Source: Coriobacteriaceae bacterium
GTDB taxonomy: Bacteria; Actinomycetota; Coriobacteriia; Coriobacteriales; UMGS124
Reading direction: 5' to 3'
Assembly: GCA_019421015.1 (NCBI GenBank)
Contig: JAHZGC010000001.1
Coordinates: forward strand, 227,509-291,508
DNA length: 64,000 nt
The notes below the pieces were generated by a model. That model saw only the letters and a program-made list of their open reading frames with translations, had not been told where the DNA came from and made no database searches. Below, one piece after another: positions 1 to 8,635 of the stretch (the first letter of the stretch is position 1; each line of letters opens with the position of its first letter). The translations under genes and the position numbers were made by a program.

Positions 1-877
1 GGAGCCTGCGGGCCTCGTTGGGGTCGTTCTCGCGCCAGACGGCGCTCACGGTGATCTCCATACCGGGCTCCTCGAAGCGCAGCACCTTGTGGCGGTTGGA
101 GGTCACGGGCATCGAGTACTTGGCCACGCTGGCAAAGTGCACGAACACGCCGCTGTCCACGAACGCGATGCGCGTGTAGGAGTTCTGGCCGTTCTGCCAG
201 GGCACCGGCACAAAGCGCGGCTGGGCCCCGTGGCCGAGCAGAAGCTGCTCCACCCGGCGCGCGAACTGCACCGACCCCTCCTCTTGGATGGTCCAGACCA
301 CGTTGCCGGTGAGGTCGGCGGCGCGGATCACGTCGCGCGCGGCAAGGGGATGGTCGCGCGACACCACGGCTACCAAGGGCTCGGTGACCAGGGGGACCGC
401 CGCCAGGCCCGTGAGGTCGACCCCCTCGGGGTAGACGAACAGCCCGAGGTCGACCTCACGGGCGCGCAGCTGCTCCAGGGGCGGCTTCACGATGTCCACG
501 GACTCTATCTCGATAGAGCGGCCGTCTCGCCGGAGCTCCTCCTGGGCGGTGACCACCAGGTCGTCGGTGGGCTTGTAGCCGCGGAACAACTCCAGGCGCA
601 GGGCGAGCGGGGCGCTGCGTCGGTAGTCCTCGAGGTGCTGGCGGGCGCTCTCGAGGGCGCCGAGCACCTCCTGGGCGTCGTCGAGCAAAAGGCGCCCGGC
701 CGGCGTCAGCGCGGTGCGCAGGTTGTTGCGCTCGAAGACGCGCACGCCAAAGTAGTCCTCGAGGGCGGCTACATGCTTGCTGAGCGTGGACTGCGCCAGG
801 TTGAGCCGCGCCGCGGTCTTGGTGAAGCTGCCGTCTTTGGCCAGCTCAAGGAACTCGCGCAGATGCTCCGTCTCCAT
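1..877 (-). CDS. LysR-family transcriptional regulator, C-terminus cut by window edge
   Basis: About 292 codons are visible, starting at the ATG at 877 (METEHLREFLELAKDGSF). The gene runs off the left edge, so the end is missing; at this length it should be nearly complete, since LysR proteins are about 300 residues. The N-terminal 60 residues form the expected winged helix-turn-helix (FTKTAARLNLAQSTLSKHV), followed by a LysR-type effector domain. It is divergent from the flavoprotein gene at 1154, with a 276-bp gap between starts. This is the usual layout for a LysR regulator and its target, so control of that flavoprotein is inferred. The effector is unknown. Confidence 0.9.
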   Translation of the reverse strand, partial: METEHLREFLELAKDGSFTKTAARLNLAQSTLSKHVAALEDYFGVRVFERNNLRTALTPAGRLLLDDAQEVLGALESARQHLEDYRRSAPLALRLELFRGYKPTDDLVVTAQEELRRDGRSIEIESVDIVKPPLEQLRAREVDLGLFVYPEGVDLTGLAAVPLVTEPLVAVVSRDHPLAARDVIRAADLTGNVVWTIQEEGSVQFARRVEQLLLGHGAQPRFVPVPWQNGQNSYTRIAFVDSGVFVHFASVAKYSMPVTSNRHKVLRFEEPGMEITVSAVWRENDPNEARRL

Positions 878-1107
878 GGGCGTCTCCCCCTTGACCCGAT
901 GGGCGGGCCTCCGTTACCCCTGGGCGGCCCGATAGACGCCATTGTAGCAGGGTGCCCGCCGGGCGGCGTCGCGCGAACCGGTGCAGTCGGTACTGCCAAC
1001 AAACCATCGCATCGAGGAATCGACCCATTCCGATACGCGATGCATGCTGCAAAGACAATCGTTTAACAATTGCGGCGCGGCTCCGTAAGGTTGTCGGCGT
1101 CAAAGGG

Positions 1108-1129
1108 GCGGGCCTAAAGGGAGGCCCGC
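1108..1129 (+). promoter_or_regulatory. Leader hairpin ahead of the flavoprotein gene
   Basis: A perfect 8-bp inverted repeat (GCGGGCCT / AGGCCCGC, 6-nt loop) ends 24 bases before the ATG at 1154. The Shine-Dalgarno AAGGAGG follows it. It could be a leader hairpin or an operator for the divergent LysR protein. No poly-T tract follows, so it is not an obvious terminator. Confidence 0.35.
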
Positions 1130-1153
1130 AACGCGCACGACAAGGAGGACACC

Positions 1154-3388
1154 ATGAACGCAACCGCAACGCGCAGGCAGATGATCCAGGGCGCCGCCAT
1201 GCTGGGGAGCGTGGCCGCGCTGGGGACGATGGCCGGCAGCGCCCCCGCCCAGGCCGCCGAGGCCCCGACCACCGGCTGGACCGCCGGCACCTACCAGGCC
1301 ACCAAGCCCGGCCGCCGCGGCGACGTGACCGTCGAGGTCGAGCTCTCCGACGACGCAATCGTCTCGGTCGCCGTGGTCAAGGAGGAGGAGACCCGCCCGA
1401 TCGCCACGAGCGCCCTGGCCCACGTGCCCGCCGCCATCGTCGACGGCCAGACCCTGAACGTCGAGACCATCTCGGGCTCCACGTTCACCTGCAACGCCAT
1501 CGTCGACGCCGTGGCCAGCTGCCTCGAGCAGGCCGGCGCCGACCCCCAGGCGCTCTTTGACGCTCCCCAGGCCCCCGCGGCCAAGGCCATGGCCGCCGGC
1601 ACCTACACCCAGACCGTCCACGGCCACCACAGCGACGTCGTGGTCGAGGTCGTGCTCGGGGCCGACGCCATCGAGGGCGTGACGATCCTCGAGGAGGGCG
1701 AGACCTTCAACCTGGCCGACGGGGCCCTCACCCAGGTTCCCGCCGCCATCGTCGAGGCCCAGAGCACGGGCATCGACACGGTGACCGGCGCTACCTACAC
1801 GAGCCGCGCCGTCATGACCGCCGTTGAGCAGGCCATCACCGAGGCCGGCGGCGAGGAGGCCTACCGCGCCTTCGCGACCTGCGTGGCGTCGGAGCCCTGG
1901 TCCACGGAGGAGAAGACCGTCGACGCCGACGTCGTGGTGGTGGGCTCGGGCATGACCGGCATCGCCGCGGCCCTCTCGGCCCAGGACGCCGGCGCCGGCA
2001 AGGTCGTCATCGTCGAGAAGCTGCCGTTCTTCGGCGGCGTGAGCCAGACCTGCCTGGGCTACTACCGCGCCCCCTACGAGAACTCGCCCGAGGCCATCGA
2101 CAACTTCATCTTCTACAACCGCCACATGTGGATGGGCTCCATGCAGGACGAGACCATCGACGAGCAGTACCCCTACCCCGAGTGGACCGAGAAGTTCGCC
2201 AACACCATCTTCCCGGCGCTCGAGTTCATCGAGGGCCACGGCGCTCCGCTCTTCTACGACAAGGACCACTGCATCAACGGTCGTCCCGACCTGCGCTGCC
2301 AATACCCCTACTACTCGGTCGAGGGCCTCGACTCGCCCGACATCGTGGGTACCTCGTTCGCCCAGTACCTCGAGGAGTTCAAGGAGCACGGCGGCGAGGT
2401 GTACCTGGAGTGCCCGGTGACCGAGCTCATCACCGACGGCTCCGGCGCCGTGGTGGGCTGCAAGGCCGAGGGCCGCGACGGGCACTACACCTTCAACGCC
2501 AAGGCCGTGGTGCTGGCGGCCGGCGGCTACGGCGCGAACCCCGCCGCCATCGCCGAGTACGCCCCCGCCTACAACGGTGAGGAGAACGTGACGCTCGTGG
2601 GCAACGTGGGCGACGGCATCGCCATGGGCCGCGAGGTGGGCGGCGCCATCTACGACGACGGCATGTTCATGGGTCAGAGCGGCGTGAGCCTCATGACCGA
2701 CTACGAGATGGTGCACCCCTACACCGACAGCGTGTTCCCCAAGACCGGCATCTACGTGAACCAGCAGGGCCTGCGCATCAACTCCGAGACCCCCGAGCCC
2801 TACACGGGCGGCTCGACCTACGTGAACGCCGACACCAAGGACTACTACTGGGCCATCATCAACGCCGAGGAGGCCTCGCACTCCTCCGACCACCTCGAGG
2901 GCAACGTGAACACCGCCGCCATCACGAGCGACACCCAGTTCATCGACGTCTGCGAGGAGCAGCTGGCCCTGGGCAACGAGCGCTACTTCAAGGCCGACAC
3001 CCTGGCCGACCTTGCCAAGCAGATCCACATCGTGCCCAACACGCTGCGCTACACGCTCAACCGCTACAACGGGTTCTGCGAGCAGGGCGAGGACGCCGAC
3101 TACTTCAAGGACCCCTACCACCTGCACACCATGCCCCAGGACTCCGGCCCCTGGTACGCCGTCAAGTGCTACATGCTGTACTTCGGCACCATCGGCGGCC
3201 TCAAGACCAACACCGACACGGCGGTGCTCACCGAGTCGGGCGAGGTCATCCCGGGCCTGTTTGCCGGCGGCGAGACGGCCAACCACGCCGTCTTCAACCT
3301 GTCCTACCTGGGCGCCATCTCGATGACCTACTGCCTCGTGAGCGGCTACCTGGCCGGTCAGAGCGCCACGGCCGTGGCTCAGGCGTAA
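1154..3388 (+). CDS. Tat-exported FAD-dependent fumarate reductase-family flavoprotein with two FMN-binding domains
   Basis: 744 residues. A twin-arginine-type signal (TRRQMIQGAAMLGSVAALG) occupies about residues 1-35. Two tandem FMN_bind domains follow at about 40-120 and 150-230, each ending in a flavinylation-type motif (ISGSTFTC, then VTGATYTS). The Thr of such motifs normally receives FMN from an ApbE transferase. A FAD_binding_2 module begins near residue 255 (VVVVGSGMTGIAAALSAQDAG) and runs to the C-terminal GGETANHAVFNLSYLG region. The family transfers electrons from membrane donors through FMN and FAD to an organic acceptor outside the membrane. The acceptor cannot be read from sequence. 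Start chosen by AAGGAGG 9 bases upstream of the ATG. It is probably controlled by the divergent LysR gene. Confidence 0.92.
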   Translation: MNATATRRQMIQGAAMLGSVAALGTMAGSAPAQAAEAPTTGWTAGTYQATKPGRRGDVTVEVELSDDAIVSVAVVKEEETRPIATSALAHVPAAIVDGQTLNVETISGSTFTCNAIVDAVASCLEQAGADPQALFDAPQAPAAKAMAAGTYTQTVHGHHSDVVVEVVLGADAIEGVTILEEGETFNLADGALTQVPAAIVEAQSTGIDTVTGATYTSRAVMTAVEQAITEAGGEEAYRAFATCVASEPWSTEEKTVDADVVVVGSGMTGIAAALSAQDAGAGKVVIVEKLPFFGGVSQTCLGYYRAPYENSPEAIDNFIFYNRHMWMGSMQDETIDEQYPYPEWTEKFANTIFPALEFIEGHGAPLFYDKDHCINGRPDLRCQYPYYSVEGLDSPDIVGTSFAQYLEEFKEHGGEVYLECPVTELITDGSGAVVGCKAEGRDGHYTFNAKAVVLAAGGYGANPAAIAEYAPAYNGEENVTLVGNVGDGIAMGREVGGAIYDDGMFMGQSGVSLMTDYEMVHPYTDSVFPKTGIYVNQQGLRINSETPEPYTGGSTYVNADTKDYYWAIINAEEASHSSDHLEGNVNTAAITSDTQFIDVCEEQLALGNERYFKADTLADLAKQIHIVPNTLRYTLNRYNGFCEQGEDADYFKDPYHLHTMPQDSGPWYAVKCYMLYFGTIGGLKTNTDTAVLTESGEVIPGLFAGGETANHAVFNLSYLGAISMTYCLVSGYLAGQSATAVAQA

Positions 3389-3410
3389 GCGGCAAACCAA
3401 TCAGCGTTCT

Positions 3411-3455
3411 CAGTCGAGAGGCCTCCGGGGTGTAGACCTGGGGGCCTCTCGACTG
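3411..3455 (+). terminator. Hairpin downstream of the flavoprotein gene
   Basis: A 16-bp inverted repeat with one mismatch (arms 3411-3426 and 3440-3455) lies 22 bases after the stop codon. There is no T-run after it, so it may be a terminator or an mRNA 3' stabiliser. Confidence 0.5.
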
Positions 3456-3537
3456 AGGCGTGGTCGGTAGGTGGTCTGCTGTGTTCCATGTGCAGGAACG
3501 AGACGCCAAGCTCGGCGTGGGTCGGGATCTCCCCAAA

Positions 3538-3574
3538 GTGGTGTTTTTTGGAATTGTACTCCAAAAAACACCAC
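3538..3574. terminator. Perfect 15-bp inverted repeat in a convergent gap
   Basis: Arms 3538-3552 and 3560-3574 are perfectly complementary around a 7-nt loop. Each arm carries a six-base T or A run. It sits between converging genes (flavoprotein and the YjjB-like gene), which fits a bidirectional terminator. Confidence 0.5.
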
Positions 3575-3647
3575 GATTGGCGATGGACAACCGCGCTCTG
3601 CCGGCCCCTGTGCCACGGGGCGCGTGCAACTGTCCGGCCCGCTGCCG

Positions 3648-4106
3648 TCAGCCCCTGCCGCCCTTGCGCAGCTTTGCCAGATGGTGCGCCGCGTAGGGGA
3701 CGCTTGAGACCACCATCATCCCCAGCACGAGCATCCCCGTAACGGCGAGCGCCTCGAGGCCCCATGACCAGCCTTCTTGGATGCGCCCGTCGAGAAAGGC
3801 GAGCATCATGCGGTAGACGTCGCCGCCGGGCACCAGCGGGATGAGCGCCGGGGCCGTGAAGGTGACTATGGGCCGGCGGGCGATTCGGGCCGCGACCCAG
3901 GCGAACAGCGTGAATGCCACGGCGCCAAAGAAGCTCGCCGCCGGTTCGGCGCCCCCTGCGTTCATGACCACCTGATAGACGGCCGTCCCGAAGGCCCCGT
4001 TCAGGCCGGCCACCAGGATAAGCGGCCTGCTCTGTAGGTTGTAGAGGATGCTGAAGGCCGCCGAGGCCAAAAAGGCCCCGAGCGCCGCGGTCAGGACGGC
4101 TGCCAT
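3648..4106 (-). CDS. ThrE/YjjB-like membrane exporter subunit (DUF3815)
   Basis: 152 residues from the ATG at 4106. The protein is almost entirely hydrophobic with about five predicted membrane segments, including the family-typical stretch PALIPLVPGGDVYRMML. It matches the small half of the split threonine/serine exporter family; E. coli YjjB, the same size, acts with YjjP in succinate export. The start lies inside the end of the upstream gene (16-base overlap), so the two are almost certainly translationally coupled subunits of one exporter. The substrate (amino acid or dicarboxylate) is not decided by sequence. Confidence 0.85.
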   Translation of the reverse strand: MAAVLTAALGAFLASAAFSILYNLQSRPLILVAGLNGAFGTAVYQVVMNAGGAEPAASFFGAVAFTLFAWVAARIARRPIVTFTAPALIPLVPGGDVYRMMLAFLDGRIQEGWSWGLEALAVTGMLVLGMMVVSSVPYAAHHLAKLRKGGRG

Positions 4107-4906
4107 GTGAGGATCCCGCTGTAGTGGAGGGCCACGGTTGCCCCCACGGCGATGGCCAGGCCCACGAGCAAGGTCATGATGAGCCGGGCGCCGCTTGAGA
4201 TGTAGTTGCCCGACATCGTGTCGAGGACGGCGGTGGTCAGCGTCATGCCGGGCACCAGCAGCATGAGCACGGGGATGAGCATGGCCTCGACCCCCACGCT
4301 GGGCATGAGCCGGTGAAACAGGGCGCATGCCAGGGCGGCTGCAAACGCCTGGCCCAGGATGCTCAGATAGGGGCTCGGCAGCAGATGGTCCAGCAGCCGT
4401 CCGATCCCCATCGTGACCGCCGCCGCCACAGCCACAAACGCCAGGGCCGCCCCGCTGGCGCCGTAGAAGACGGCGAACCCCACCGCGCCCACCGCCGAGG
4501 CGAGCGCCAGCGTGGGGGTGCGGTGAAAGGGACCGCGTTCGATAGCCTCGAGCTGGGCCAGCGCGTCGCCGGGTTCCAGCTGTTCCTGCTCGCAGCGCTC
4601 GGCCAGCGCCATGACCTGGCCGATAGCCCAGAGGTTGTGCCCCACCGAGTCGATGCGCGCGATGCGCGTGACGGTGGTCCGCTGTGTGGACACTCCCAGC
4701 GTGATGCCTGTGAGCACCACGTTCGCCGTGCAGCTGCGCACCCCTTTGAACGATGCGCCCACGGTGTCCATGGTGTCTTCCACCAGCTTGGTCTCGCAGC
4801 CGCCTTCAACCAGAATCTTGCCTACCTTGAGCACGGCGTCGGCCACCTGCTCAATGTCGGGGGCGGCCGGTGGGGCTGGGGGGAGTTCGGTGGCATCGGT
4901 GGACAC
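4091..4906 (-). CDS. ThrE/YjjP-like membrane exporter subunit (DUF1212)
   Basis: 271 residues from the GTG at 4906. An in-frame ATG at 4984 would add 26 basic residues with a poorer ribosome site, so the GTG is preferred but not certain. A soluble N-terminal domain (DIEQVADAVLKVGKILVEGG) precedes about five membrane segments from residue ~130 on. It is the large half of the split ThrE family and overlaps its partner at 3648-4106 by 16 bases. If the pair behaves like E. coli YjjPB it would export succinate, which would suit its position beside fumarate reductase-type flavoproteins; that link is inference. Confidence 0.85.
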   Translation of the reverse strand: MSTDATELPPAPPAAPDIEQVADAVLKVGKILVEGGCETKLVEDTMDTVGASFKGVRSCTANVVLTGITLGVSTQRTTVTRIARIDSVGHNLWAIGQVMALAERCEQEQLEPGDALAQLEAIERGPFHRTPTLALASAVGAVGFAVFYGASGAALAFVAVAAAVTMGIGRLLDHLLPSPYLSILGQAFAAALACALFHRLMPSVGVEAMLIPVLMLLVPGMTLTTAVLDTMSGNYISSGARLIMTLLVGLAIAVGATVALHYSGILTWQPS

Positions 4907-5053
4907 GGTGGGGCCTTTCGTGCGCGGGCGGTTAGCTTGGGGTGTGTGTACCCGCTTTCGGGTTCGGATTGGGGGGCGCAACATGTGCCTGCGCGGTTTG
5001 GGGCGGGTATGGCGGGGCGTACGCCCGGTGACAAAGTTGTGCCATATTTGATT

Positions 5054-5181
5054 GTCAAAAAACGGGTCCTGTGTGCGGCTGATTTGTCAAAAGATGCATC
5101 GCGTGTACGAAAATCCCCATCGAATCACGCACGCGGTAAGTTTTTTGGCTGTCCGAGCGTACGCGCAACGCCTGTTTTGAC
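5054..5181. repeat. 2+2 repeat element, copy 1 (32-bp spacing)
   Basis: Two direct copies of GTCAAAA (starting 5054 and 5086, 32 bp apart) are followed by two inverted copies (TTTTTTGGC ending 5149, TTTTGAC ending 5181, again 32 bp apart). CGTG(T/C)GCG-like sequence lies between them. The same arrangement occurs at 58192-58320. This fills most of the gap between the Mo oxidoreductase and the exporter pair; no gene is visible here. Confidence 0.65.
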
Positions 5182-5187
5182 GCCGAG

Positions 5188-5225
5188 CGCCCCCGCCCGC
5201 CTTGGGGGACCGGCGGACGGGGGCG
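5188..5225 (-). terminator. GC-rich hairpin after the molybdoenzyme operon
   Basis: 14-bp arms at 5188-5201 and 5212-5225 with one mismatch lie about 55 bases beyond the stop of the minus-strand molybdoenzyme gene. No T-tract follows. It is the best terminator candidate for that operon. Confidence 0.4.
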
Positions 5226-5279
5226 GTTCTCACCGGGAGTTATCCCCCGGGTATCGACGAGCCTATCGCGTTGCGGGCC

Positions 5280-7505
5280 TTATGCCTTCGCGACCTCGCA
5301 CAGGCCCGAGCGGAACGGCGGGAAGCCGGTGGTCGGGCAGAAGTCGCGCGACGTGAGCAGGTTGATATCGGCCTGCTGCCAGCCGTGGATGACGTCGACC
5401 GCACCGGGTAGCACGATGTTCGAGACCTCCGCCTTCATTGCCACCTCGCCGAATTGGTTGAACACGCGCACCGGGTCACCGTCGGTGATGCCGCGCGCCT
5501 CAGCGTCGGTGGGGTGCAGCCGCACCACGGGCTCGGGCATGAACTGGTTCAGCCAGGGCAGATCGCGCAGCTTGGAGTGGGTGTAGTAGGGCACGCGGCC
5601 GCCGGAGTTCAGGACCAGCGGGTAGTCCATGGCGAGCTCGGGGGTGCTCACCGGGCTGTAGACGGGCTCCTCGTAGACCGGCAGCCCCTCGAAGCCGTAC
5701 TGCTCGAGCACCGTGGAGACGAGCTCGATCTTGCCGGTGGGTGTGTTGAAGCCGGGCTCGCCGTCCTTGCGCAGGCCGCCGGTCTCGTAGTGGCGCGGCT
5801 CGGTGGGCTCGCCGGGAACGTCGTAGCCCTCGGGGTGCTCGCGCAGGTCGGCCAGCGTGATGCCCAGGCCGCTGCCGGCCATCATGTCCTCGAGCGCCGC
5901 CTCGACGCTGCCACCGAAGCACTCCTCCTCAAAGCCCAGCGCGCAGCCCAGCTCGAGCAGGATGCGCCAGTCCTCGCGGGCCTGGCCGGCAGGCTCCACC
6001 ACGGGCTCGCGCAGGAAGATCTTGCGCCCGAAGACCGCGATGGGGGCCATGCGCTCGTAGCACATGGCGGCCGGCAGGAGCATGTCGACGTAGTCGTGGG
6101 TCCAGGGCCGCATGTAGTAGTCGATGGCCACCGTGAACTCCATGTTCTTGATGGCCTCCTGGTACAGCGGCGTCTGGGGCCACATCATGGCGTTGGCGCC
6201 CAACAGCACGCCGGCGCGGATCTTGCCCTCCTCCACGTACTCGGGGAGCTTGTTGACCTGGATCATCTTGTTGTAATGGGCCCACACGGGGAAGTCGTCC
6301 TTGTCGGGGCGCAGGTCGAAGAGGTTCTTCTCCTCGTAGAGCCCCTCGAGGCGCAGGCCGGCCGTGGTGGCGGTGTAGTCGAAGGGCAGGCCGGGCGAGA
6401 TGGCCATGCCGCCGGGCACGTCGAGGCTGCCCATGAGCGAGATGATCTGGAACACCGCGCGCTGGAAGTTGCCCACGTTGGTGGCGTGGCAGGCGCCGGC
6501 CGAGGAGCTTACCAAGGTCGAGGGGGCGTTCTCGAAGATGAGCTTGACGGCGGCCTCGAGCTTCTCGGCCGGGACGCCGGTAATCTCCTCCACGCGCTCG
6601 GGGGTGTACTCCTCCACGTAGGCCTGGAGCTCGGGAAGGCCGTGGGTCCAGTTCTCGGCGAAGTCCTTGTCGTACATGCCGTCGCGGAACATGACGTGCA
6701 GGAAGCCCGCGGCCAGCGCGCCGTCGGTGCCGGGGCGCAGCTGCAGGTGGATGTCGGCCAGGCCGGTCACGGTGGGGGTGATGCGCGGGTCGACCACGAC
6801 GAACTTGCAGCCGCGCTCCTTGTGCTTCATCATCTGGCCAAAGCGGTAGGGCTGCGACCAGGCGGGGTTGAGCGACCACACCAGGGCGCTCGCCGTGGCG
6901 TCGCTGGGGTCGGTGCCCATGGAGAGGGCGCCCATGGTGAGCCAGGCGCTGATCCAGGTGGCGGCGGCGCAGGTAGAACTCTCGGCGCCGTAGCAGGGCG
7001 AGCCGAAGAGCGTGGCCACGCGGGCCATGGCGCCGCGGGGCTCCTTGGGGTCGCCGCAGTAAAAGAGCACCTTCTCGGGGCCGTACTCCTCCTTCACACG
7101 GTTGAACTCGCTTGCGATTCGCTCGTAGGCCTCCTCCCAGGTAATCTCCTTCCACTCGGGTGTGCCGGTGCCCTTCTCGTTGGTTCGCACCATGGGCGCG
7201 GTGAGGCGGTGCGGGTCGTAGAGCTCCTGCAAGCTCGCGAGACCCTTGGCGCAGATGGGCGACGCGGGGTACTTGTCGCGCGATTCCACGCGCACGATTT
7301 TGCCGTCTTTCACGGTGGCGGCGATGCCGCACTTGGGCACGTGGTTGCACATGTCGCAGTAGGTGTAGCGCACCTCTTCGGGGGCGTCTGCGGCAACGGC
7401 GCCCTCGGGGTGGCAGATGGTAAACGAACCGGCCGCGCAGGCGCCGGCTACGGCGGCGCTGCCCGCGAGGAACGTGCGGCGCGTGATCTTCTGGGTGGTC
7501 TCCAT
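5280..7505 (-). CDS. Tat-exported molybdopterin oxidoreductase, catalytic subunit (DMSO reductase family)
   Basis: 741 residues from the ATG at 7505, preceded by AGGAGGG. A twin-arginine signal (TRRTFLAGSAAVAGACAAGS) is followed by a [4Fe-4S] motif near residue 50, then the Mo-bisMGD domains and a C-terminal molydopterin-dinucleotide-binding domain. The iron-sulfur cysteines read C-x2-C-x5-C-x25-C; the middle spacing is longer than the usual x3. The Cys of GAESSTCAAAT is the probable Mo ligand, as in the thiosulfate/polysulfide reductase and acetylene hydratase-like branches. It is transcribed after its Fe-S partner (7726-8361) across a spacer containing a duplicated 89-bp repeat. The substrate is unknown; family members reduce S-, N- or catechol-type compounds. 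Confidence 0.92.
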   Translation of the reverse strand: METTQKITRRTFLAGSAAVAGACAAGSFTICHPEGAVAADAPEEVRYTYCDMCNHVPKCGIAATVKDGKIVRVESRDKYPASPICAKGLASLQELYDPHRLTAPMVRTNEKGTGTPEWKEITWEEAYERIASEFNRVKEEYGPEKVLFYCGDPKEPRGAMARVATLFGSPCYGAESSTCAAATWISAWLTMGALSMGTDPSDATASALVWSLNPAWSQPYRFGQMMKHKERGCKFVVVDPRITPTVTGLADIHLQLRPGTDGALAAGFLHVMFRDGMYDKDFAENWTHGLPELQAYVEEYTPERVEEITGVPAEKLEAAVKLIFENAPSTLVSSSAGACHATNVGNFQRAVFQIISLMGSLDVPGGMAISPGLPFDYTATTAGLRLEGLYEEKNLFDLRPDKDDFPVWAHYNKMIQVNKLPEYVEEGKIRAGVLLGANAMMWPQTPLYQEAIKNMEFTVAIDYYMRPWTHDYVDMLLPAAMCYERMAPIAVFGRKIFLREPVVEPAGQAREDWRILLELGCALGFEEECFGGSVEAALEDMMAGSGLGITLADLREHPEGYDVPGEPTEPRHYETGGLRKDGEPGFNTPTGKIELVSTVLEQYGFEGLPVYEEPVYSPVSTPELAMDYPLVLNSGGRVPYYTHSKLRDLPWLNQFMPEPVVRLHPTDAEARGITDGDPVRVFNQFGEVAMKAEVSNIVLPGAVDVIHGWQQADINLLTSRDFCPTTGFPPFRSGLCEVAKA

Positions 7506-7539
7506 GGTGGGATGCCCTCCTAGGGGTTGGTCCGTGGAT

Positions 7540-7628
7540 GGGAGAATTTCCGTCGCAAGGCGCGCGAGGGTGACGCGTACCGGGGTACGTGAGCCCGAGC
7601 GCAACGCGGCGACGGGGATTCTCGGCTC
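7540..7628. repeat. Palindromic intergenic element, copy A
   Basis: 89 bp, identical to copy B seven bases away. Outer arms CCGTCGC (7550-7556) and GCGACGG (7609-7615) enclose a core with a central CGTAC/GTACG hairpin. Related copies lie at 33723, 37869 and 50795. The two copies form the intra-operon spacer between the Fe-S and Mo subunit genes. Confidence 0.8.
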
Positions 7629-7635
7629 GTGCATA

Positions 7636-7724
7636 GGGAGAATTTCCGTCGCAAGGCGCGCGAGGGTGACGCGTACCGGGGTACGTGAGCCCGAGCGCAA
7701 CGCGGCGACGGGGATTCTCGGCTC
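7636..7724. repeat. Palindromic intergenic element, copy B
   Basis: Exact 89-bp duplicate of copy A in direct orientation, ending two bases before the Fe-S subunit stop codon. Perfect identity points to a recent local duplication. Confidence 0.8.
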
Positions 7725-7725
7725 A

Positions 7726-8361
7726 CTACAGGTTCTTAGCCAGCGGGAGCGCTTCGAGAGGCATGCCGTCTACCGGCAGGTAGTAGAACGCCGACTCGTC
7801 CACGCGCACGGCCTCGGGGTGGGCGGCCAGGAACTGGGCCACCGGGCTCTCGGGGTCGTCGAGGTCGCCGAAGTAGCGGGCCTTGCCGGGGCAGTTGACC
7901 ACGCAGGCCGGGTCTTTGCCCTCGTCCAGCCGCTCCTTGCAGAAGGTGCACTTCTCGGCCACGAAGCCGCGCTGCACGCCGTAGGCCTCGTAGGGAGCGG
8001 GCTCGGGGGCGTCGAACAGCCAGCCCTCGACGTCGTTGACCTGGCGTGCGCCGTAGGGGCAGGCGCTCACGCAGTTGCCGCAGCCGATGCAGGTCTCGTA
8101 GTCGACGGTCGTGATGCCGTCGTCGCCGCGGGTCGTGGCGCCCACCGGGCAGGCCTCGACGCAGGCGGGCTCGTCGCACTGCATGCAGGCGTGCGGCACG
8201 TAGGCGCGGCCCGAGGCGCCCACCTCGACGCCCCACTCGCAGCAATCCAGGTGGTTCCACGAGATGCCCGGCTTTTGGTTGTTGTGCATCTGGCAGGCTA
8301 CCACGCAGGCGCCGCATCCCGCGCAACGCCGCAGGTCGATAGCCATAGCGTACTGGGCCAT
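7726..8361 (-). CDS. Four-cluster Fe-S electron-transfer subunit (DmsB/PhsB/NrfC type)
   Basis: 211 residues from the ATG at 8361, preceded by GGGAGAGGAG. Cysteine clusters typical of the family are visible: CAGCGACVVAC, CMQCDEPACVEACP, CIGCGNCVSACP and CTFCKERLDEGKDPACVVNCP. The protein should carry four [4Fe-4S] clusters and pass electrons to the Mo subunit encoded next. No signal peptide is present, as expected if it rides through Tat bound to its partner. No membrane anchor gene (DmsC/NrfD type) lies alongside, so the quinol-linked partner must be elsewhere or absent. Confidence 0.93.
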   Translation of the reverse strand: MAQYAMAIDLRRCAGCGACVVACQMHNNQKPGISWNHLDCCEWGVEVGASGRAYVPHACMQCDEPACVEACPVGATTRGDDGITTVDYETCIGCGNCVSACPYGARQVNDVEGWLFDAPEPAPYEAYGVQRGFVAEKCTFCKERLDEGKDPACVVNCPGKARYFGDLDDPESPVAQFLAAHPEAVRVDESAFYYLPVDGMPLEALPLAKNL

Positions 8362-8635
8362 GGTCAAGCTCCTCTCCCTTTGTGTGCGATGGTGGGACCC
8401 TCCTTGCCCCACCGACGCCCCCACTATAGGAGGGGCGGCCGCGGGGTTCCAGACGAGCCCGCCAGACCAAAAAAGATGTTTTGCGGGGGAGGAAACCTGG
8501 CGATTGCCAGGTTCGCATGCTGGCGTGGCTGGCTTCTGGCCTTCGGGGCTTCTCGCCCAGGGGGTCCGAAGGGGGTAGAATGGTGGCCGACGGGCGGCTG
8601 GAGGGGCTGTGCAGGCGAGGGTGCGAGGAGCGGCC

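Noticed and set aside
1100..3400. Very long open frame antisense to the 1154-3388 flavoprotein
   Set aside because: It mirrors the real gene in GC-rich DNA, has a Gly/Val/His-rich composition typical of antisense shadows and no recognisable domain. The same applies to long frames antisense to 5280-7505, 12068-14245, 22794-23870, 24922-26028 and 47600-50773.
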